Source: Ptiloglossa arizonensis
Lineage: Eukaryota > Arthropoda > Insecta > Hymenoptera > Colletidae
Reading direction: 5' to 3'
Length of the DNA: 64,000 nucleotides
NCBI RefSeq assembly: GCF_051014685.1
Contig: NW_027478421.1
Span: 1,302,001 to 1,366,000 of the forward strand
This document shows, piece after piece, positions 61,064-64,000 of this stretch (its first letter is position 1; every line of letters starts with the position of its first letter). The notes under the pieces were generated by a model, which saw nothing but the letters and a program-made list of their open reading frames with translations, was not told where the DNA came from and made no database searches. A program made the position numbers and the translations under genes.

Positions 61064-64000
61064 AAAAGTACACATACCGTTGTAATCGGGCGAGTTTCTA
61101 CTTTCAGATGCAACAGAAATTTTGCGGATTGGTCAATCCTTTCGTGAGATATGGCAGTTTGGAGGTAAGAAACGCTTGAGAAACTCAAAATTTTCGCAGT
61201 TCTGATGCTCTAAACGAATAACTGGAACGGTCTAGGGGAAAAGTACACATACCGTTGTAATCGGGCGAGTTTCTACTTTCAGATGCAACAGAAATTTTGC
61301 GGATTGTTCAATCCGTTCGCGAGATATGGCAGTTTGGAGGTAAGAAACGCTTCAGAAACTAAAAATTTTCGCAGTTCTGATGCTCGAAACGAATAACCAG
61401 AACGGCCTAGGGGATAAGTACGCATACCGTTGTAATCGGGCGAGTTTCTACTTTCAGATGCAACAGAAATTTTGCGGATTGGTCAATCCGTTCGCGAGAT
61501 ATGGCAGTTTGGAGGTAAGAAACGCTTGAGAAACTCAAAATTTTCGCAGTTCTGATGCTCGAAACGAATAACCAGAAGGGCCTAGGGGAAAGGTACGCAT
61601 ACCGTCGTAATCGGGCGAGTTTCTACTTTCAGATGCAACAGAAATTTTGCGGATTGGTCAATCCGTTCGCGTGATGTGGCAGTTTGTAAGTAAGAAACGC
61701 TTGAGAAACTAAAAATTTTCGCAGTTCTGATGCTCGAAACGAATAACTAGAACGGCCTACGGGAAAAGTACGCATACCTTTGTAATCGGGCGGGTTTCTG
61801 CTTTCAGATGCAACAGAAATTTTGCGGATTGCTCAATCCGTTCGCGAGATATGGCAGTTTTGATGTAAGAAACGCTTGAAAAACTCAAAATTTTCGCAGT
61901 TCTGATGCTCGAAACGAATAACTAGAACGGCCTAGGGGAAAACTACTCATACCGTTGTAATCCTGCGAGTTTCTACTTTCAGATGCAACAGAAATTTTGC
62001 GGATTGGTCAATCCGTTCGCGAGATATGGCAGTTTGGAGGTAAGAAACGGATGAGAAACTCAAAATTTTCGCTGCTCTGATGCTCGAAACGAATAACTAG
62101 AACGGCCTAGGGGAAAAGTACACATACCGTTGTAATCGGGCGAGTTTCTACTTTCAGATGCAACAGAAATTTTGCGGATTGGTCAATCCTTTCGTGAGAT
62201 ATGGCAGTTTGGAGGTAAGAAACGCTTGAGAAACTCAAAATTTTCGCAGTTCTGATGCTCGAAACGAATAACTAGAACGGCCTAGGGGAAAACTGCCCAT
62301 ACCGTTGTAATCGGGCGAGTTTCTACTTTCAGATGCAACAGAAATTTTGCGGATTGGTCAATCCGTTCGCGAGATATGGCAGTTTTGATGTAAGAAACGC
62401 TTGAAAAACTCAAAATTTTCGCAGTTCTGATGCTCGAAACGAATAACTAGAACGGCCTAGGGGAAAACTACTCATACCGTTGTAATCCTGCGAGTTTCTA
62501 CTTTCAGAAGCAACAGAAATTTTGCGGATTGGTCAATCCGTTCGCGAGATATGGCAGTTTGGAGGTAAGAAACGCTTGAGAAACTCAAAATTTTCGTTGT
62601 TCTGATGCTCGAGACGAATAACTAGAACGGCCTAGGGGAAAAGTACGCACACCGTTGTAGTCGGGCGAGTTTCTGCTTTCAGGTGCAACAGAACTTTTGC
62701 GGATTGGTCAATCCGTTCGCGAGATATGGGAGTTTGGAGGTAAGAAGCACTTGAGAAACTCAAAATTTTCGCAGCTCTGATGCTCTAAACGAATAAGTGG
62801 AACGGTCTAGGGGAAAAGTACACATACCGTTGTAATCGGGCGAGTTTCTAGTTTCAGATGCAACAGAAATTTTGCGGATTGTTCAATCCGTTCGCGAGAT
62901 ATGGCAGTTTGGAGGTAAGAAACGCTTGAGAAACTAAAAATTTTCGCAGTTCTGATGCTCGAAACGATTAACTAGAACGGGCTAGGGGAAAAGAACTCAA
63001 ACCGTTGTGATCGGGCGAGTTTCTACTTTCAGGTGCAACAGAAATTTTGCGGATTGGTCAATCCGTTCGCGAGATATGGCAGTTTGGAGGTAAGAAACGC
63101 TTGAGAAACTCAAAATTTTCGTAGTTCTGATGCTCGAAACGAATAACTAGAACGGCCTAGGGGAAAAGTACATATACCGTTGTAATCGGGCGAGTTTCTA
63201 CTTTCAGATGCAACAGAAATTTTGCGGATTGGTCAATCCTTTCGCGAGATATTGCAGTTTGGAGGTAAGAAACGCTTGAGCAACTCAAAATTTTCGCAGT
63301 TCTGATGCTCGAAACGAATAACCAGAACGGCCTAGGGGAAAAGTACGCATACCGTTGTAATCGGGCGAGTTTCTACTTTCAGATGCAACAGAAATTTTGC
63401 GGACTGGTCAATCCGTTCGCGAGATGTGGCAGTTTGTATGTAAGAAACGGTTGAGAAACTCAAAATTTTCGCAGTTCTGATGCTCGAAACGAATAACTGG
63501 AACGGCCTAGGGGAAGAGTACACATACCGTTGTAATCGGGCGAGATTCTGCTTTCAGATGCAACAGAAATTTTGCGGATTGGTCAATCCGTTCGCGAGAT
63601 ATGGCAGTTTGGAGGTAAGGAACGCTTGAGAATCTCAAAATTTTCGCAGTTCTGATGCTCGACAAGCATAACTAGAACGGACTAGGGGAAAAGTACTCAC
63701 ACTGTTGAAATCGGGCGAGTTTCTACTTTCAGATGCAACAGAAATTTTGCGGATTGGTCAATCCGTTCGCGAGATATGGCAGTTTGGAGGTAAGAAACGC
63801 TTGAGAAACTCAAAATTTTCGCAGTTCTGATGCTCGAAACGAATAACCAGAACGGCCTAGGGGAAAGGTACGCATACCGCCGTAATCGGGCGAGTTTCTA
63901 CTTTCAGATGCAACAGAAATTTTACGGATTGGTCAATCCTTTCGTGCGATATGGCAGTTTGGAGGTAAGAAACGCTTGAGAAACTCAAAATTTTCGCTGT
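60958..64000 (+). repeat. 19-monomer higher-order repeat, copy 2, cut by the window end
   Basis: Second copy of the 3,324-bp unit; 3,043 bases are present. The join lies at about p70 of a monomer, inside the dyad: copy 1 enters from 'gattggtcaatcc' and copy 2 from 'gattgttcaatcc', after which they agree. The window does not show whether further copies follow. Confidence 0.88.
63864..64000 (+). repeat. Final partial monomer (137 bp)
   Basis: Begins with 'aaaggtacgcataccgccg' and stops at p137 because the window ends. The array clearly continues beyond the right edge, as it does beyond the left, where position 1 is already the first base of a monomer. Confidence 0.95.

Larger units (their letters stand above)
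1..64000. repeat. 175-bp satellite DNA array, 365 full monomers plus a partial one
   Basis: The block starting 'aaaagtac' or 'aaaggtac' recurs every 175 bases (1, 176, 351, 526 and so on) to the end of the window. All monomers are head-to-tail in one orientation. Tracking the phase gives a net drift of -12 bases over 64 kb, so (64,000+12)/175 = 365.8 monomers. No stretch of even 50 bases falls outside the repeat, so every gap between genes is satellite and no gene is present. Neighbouring monomers differ at several to about 20 positions, while monomers one HOR apart are nearly identical, which is the signature of a higher-order array. By analogy with known satellites this is probably centromeric or pericentromeric heterochromatin of a eukaryote. 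That role is inferred. I do not recognise the family. Confidence 0.98.

Noticed and set aside
1..64000. CRISPR array or bacterial tandem repeat
   Set aside because: There are no unique spacers between short repeats; the full 175 bp repeats, with no cas-like or other gene in 64 kb.
1..64000. Human/primate alpha satellite
   Set aside because: Monomer is 175 bp, not about 171, and has no recognisable alpha-satellite sequence; the only resemblance is the CENP-B-like site and the HOR design.
1..64000. Ribosomal spacer subrepeats or telomeric repeats
   Set aside because: No rRNA sequence anywhere, 64 kb is too long for a spacer, and there is no short G-rich telomere motif in tandem.

Overview
The whole 64 kb window is a single tandem satellite-DNA array. 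A 175-bp unit repeats head-to-tail from the first base to the last, always in the same orientation. It makes 365 full monomers plus a final 137-bp partial one. I found no gene, RNA gene, transposon, inversion or unique spacer, so the window is one uninterrupted gene-free block. Long, gene-free, higher-order arrays of nucleosome-sized monomers are typical of eukaryotic centromeric or pericentromeric heterochromatin. I do not recognise the monomer as a named satellite and cannot assign a species. It is not human alpha satellite or the Arabidopsis 178-bp repeat as I know them. The near-consensus monomer is about 44% GC and has more CpG than expected (13 seen, about 8 expected), which argues against long-term heavy CpG methylation. 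That fits many invertebrates, or a hypomethylated centromere core, but is not diagnostic.

Above the monomer level the array is built of higher-order repeats (HORs) that change along the window. Positions 1-19,420 belong to a 10/11-monomer family (1,750 or 1,925 bp) that is regular up to 7,175 and then shuffled. Positions 19,420-31,980 hold a 13-monomer, 2,274-bp family (copies at 21,037, 23,311 and 29,469) plus two 3-monomer duplications. Positions 31,980-46,500 are a nested structure: a 17-monomer unit (2,975 bp) duplicated in tandem, flanked by and partly overlapping two copies of a 4.55-kb block 9,974 bp apart. Positions 46,500-49,170 are a less ordered, more diverged stretch. Positions 49,171-53,678 are a 13-monomer (2,275 bp) tandem pair, 53,679-57,633 is a mosaic, and 57,634-64,000 is a 19-monomer unit (3,324 bp) followed by 91% of a second copy in which I saw no difference.

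Monomer length is very constant. Tracking the phase of the repeat across the window gives a total drift of -12 bases, and I can place every change: 13 single-base deletions and one insertion. The best conserved internal part is a 16-bp dyad (7-bp arms, 2-base spacer) directly followed by a sequence resembling the CENP-B box. About 45 monomers match 8 of the 9 essential box positions and most others match 7. Dyads and CENP-B-like sites are both discussed in the literature as centromere-competence signals, so this junction is the most interesting element in the window. The functional reading is inference; the sequence alone shows repeats, not centromere activity.

Monomer coordinates below use p1 = first base of the 'aaaagtac' (or 'aaaggtac') block and p175 = last base of the following 'agggg'.
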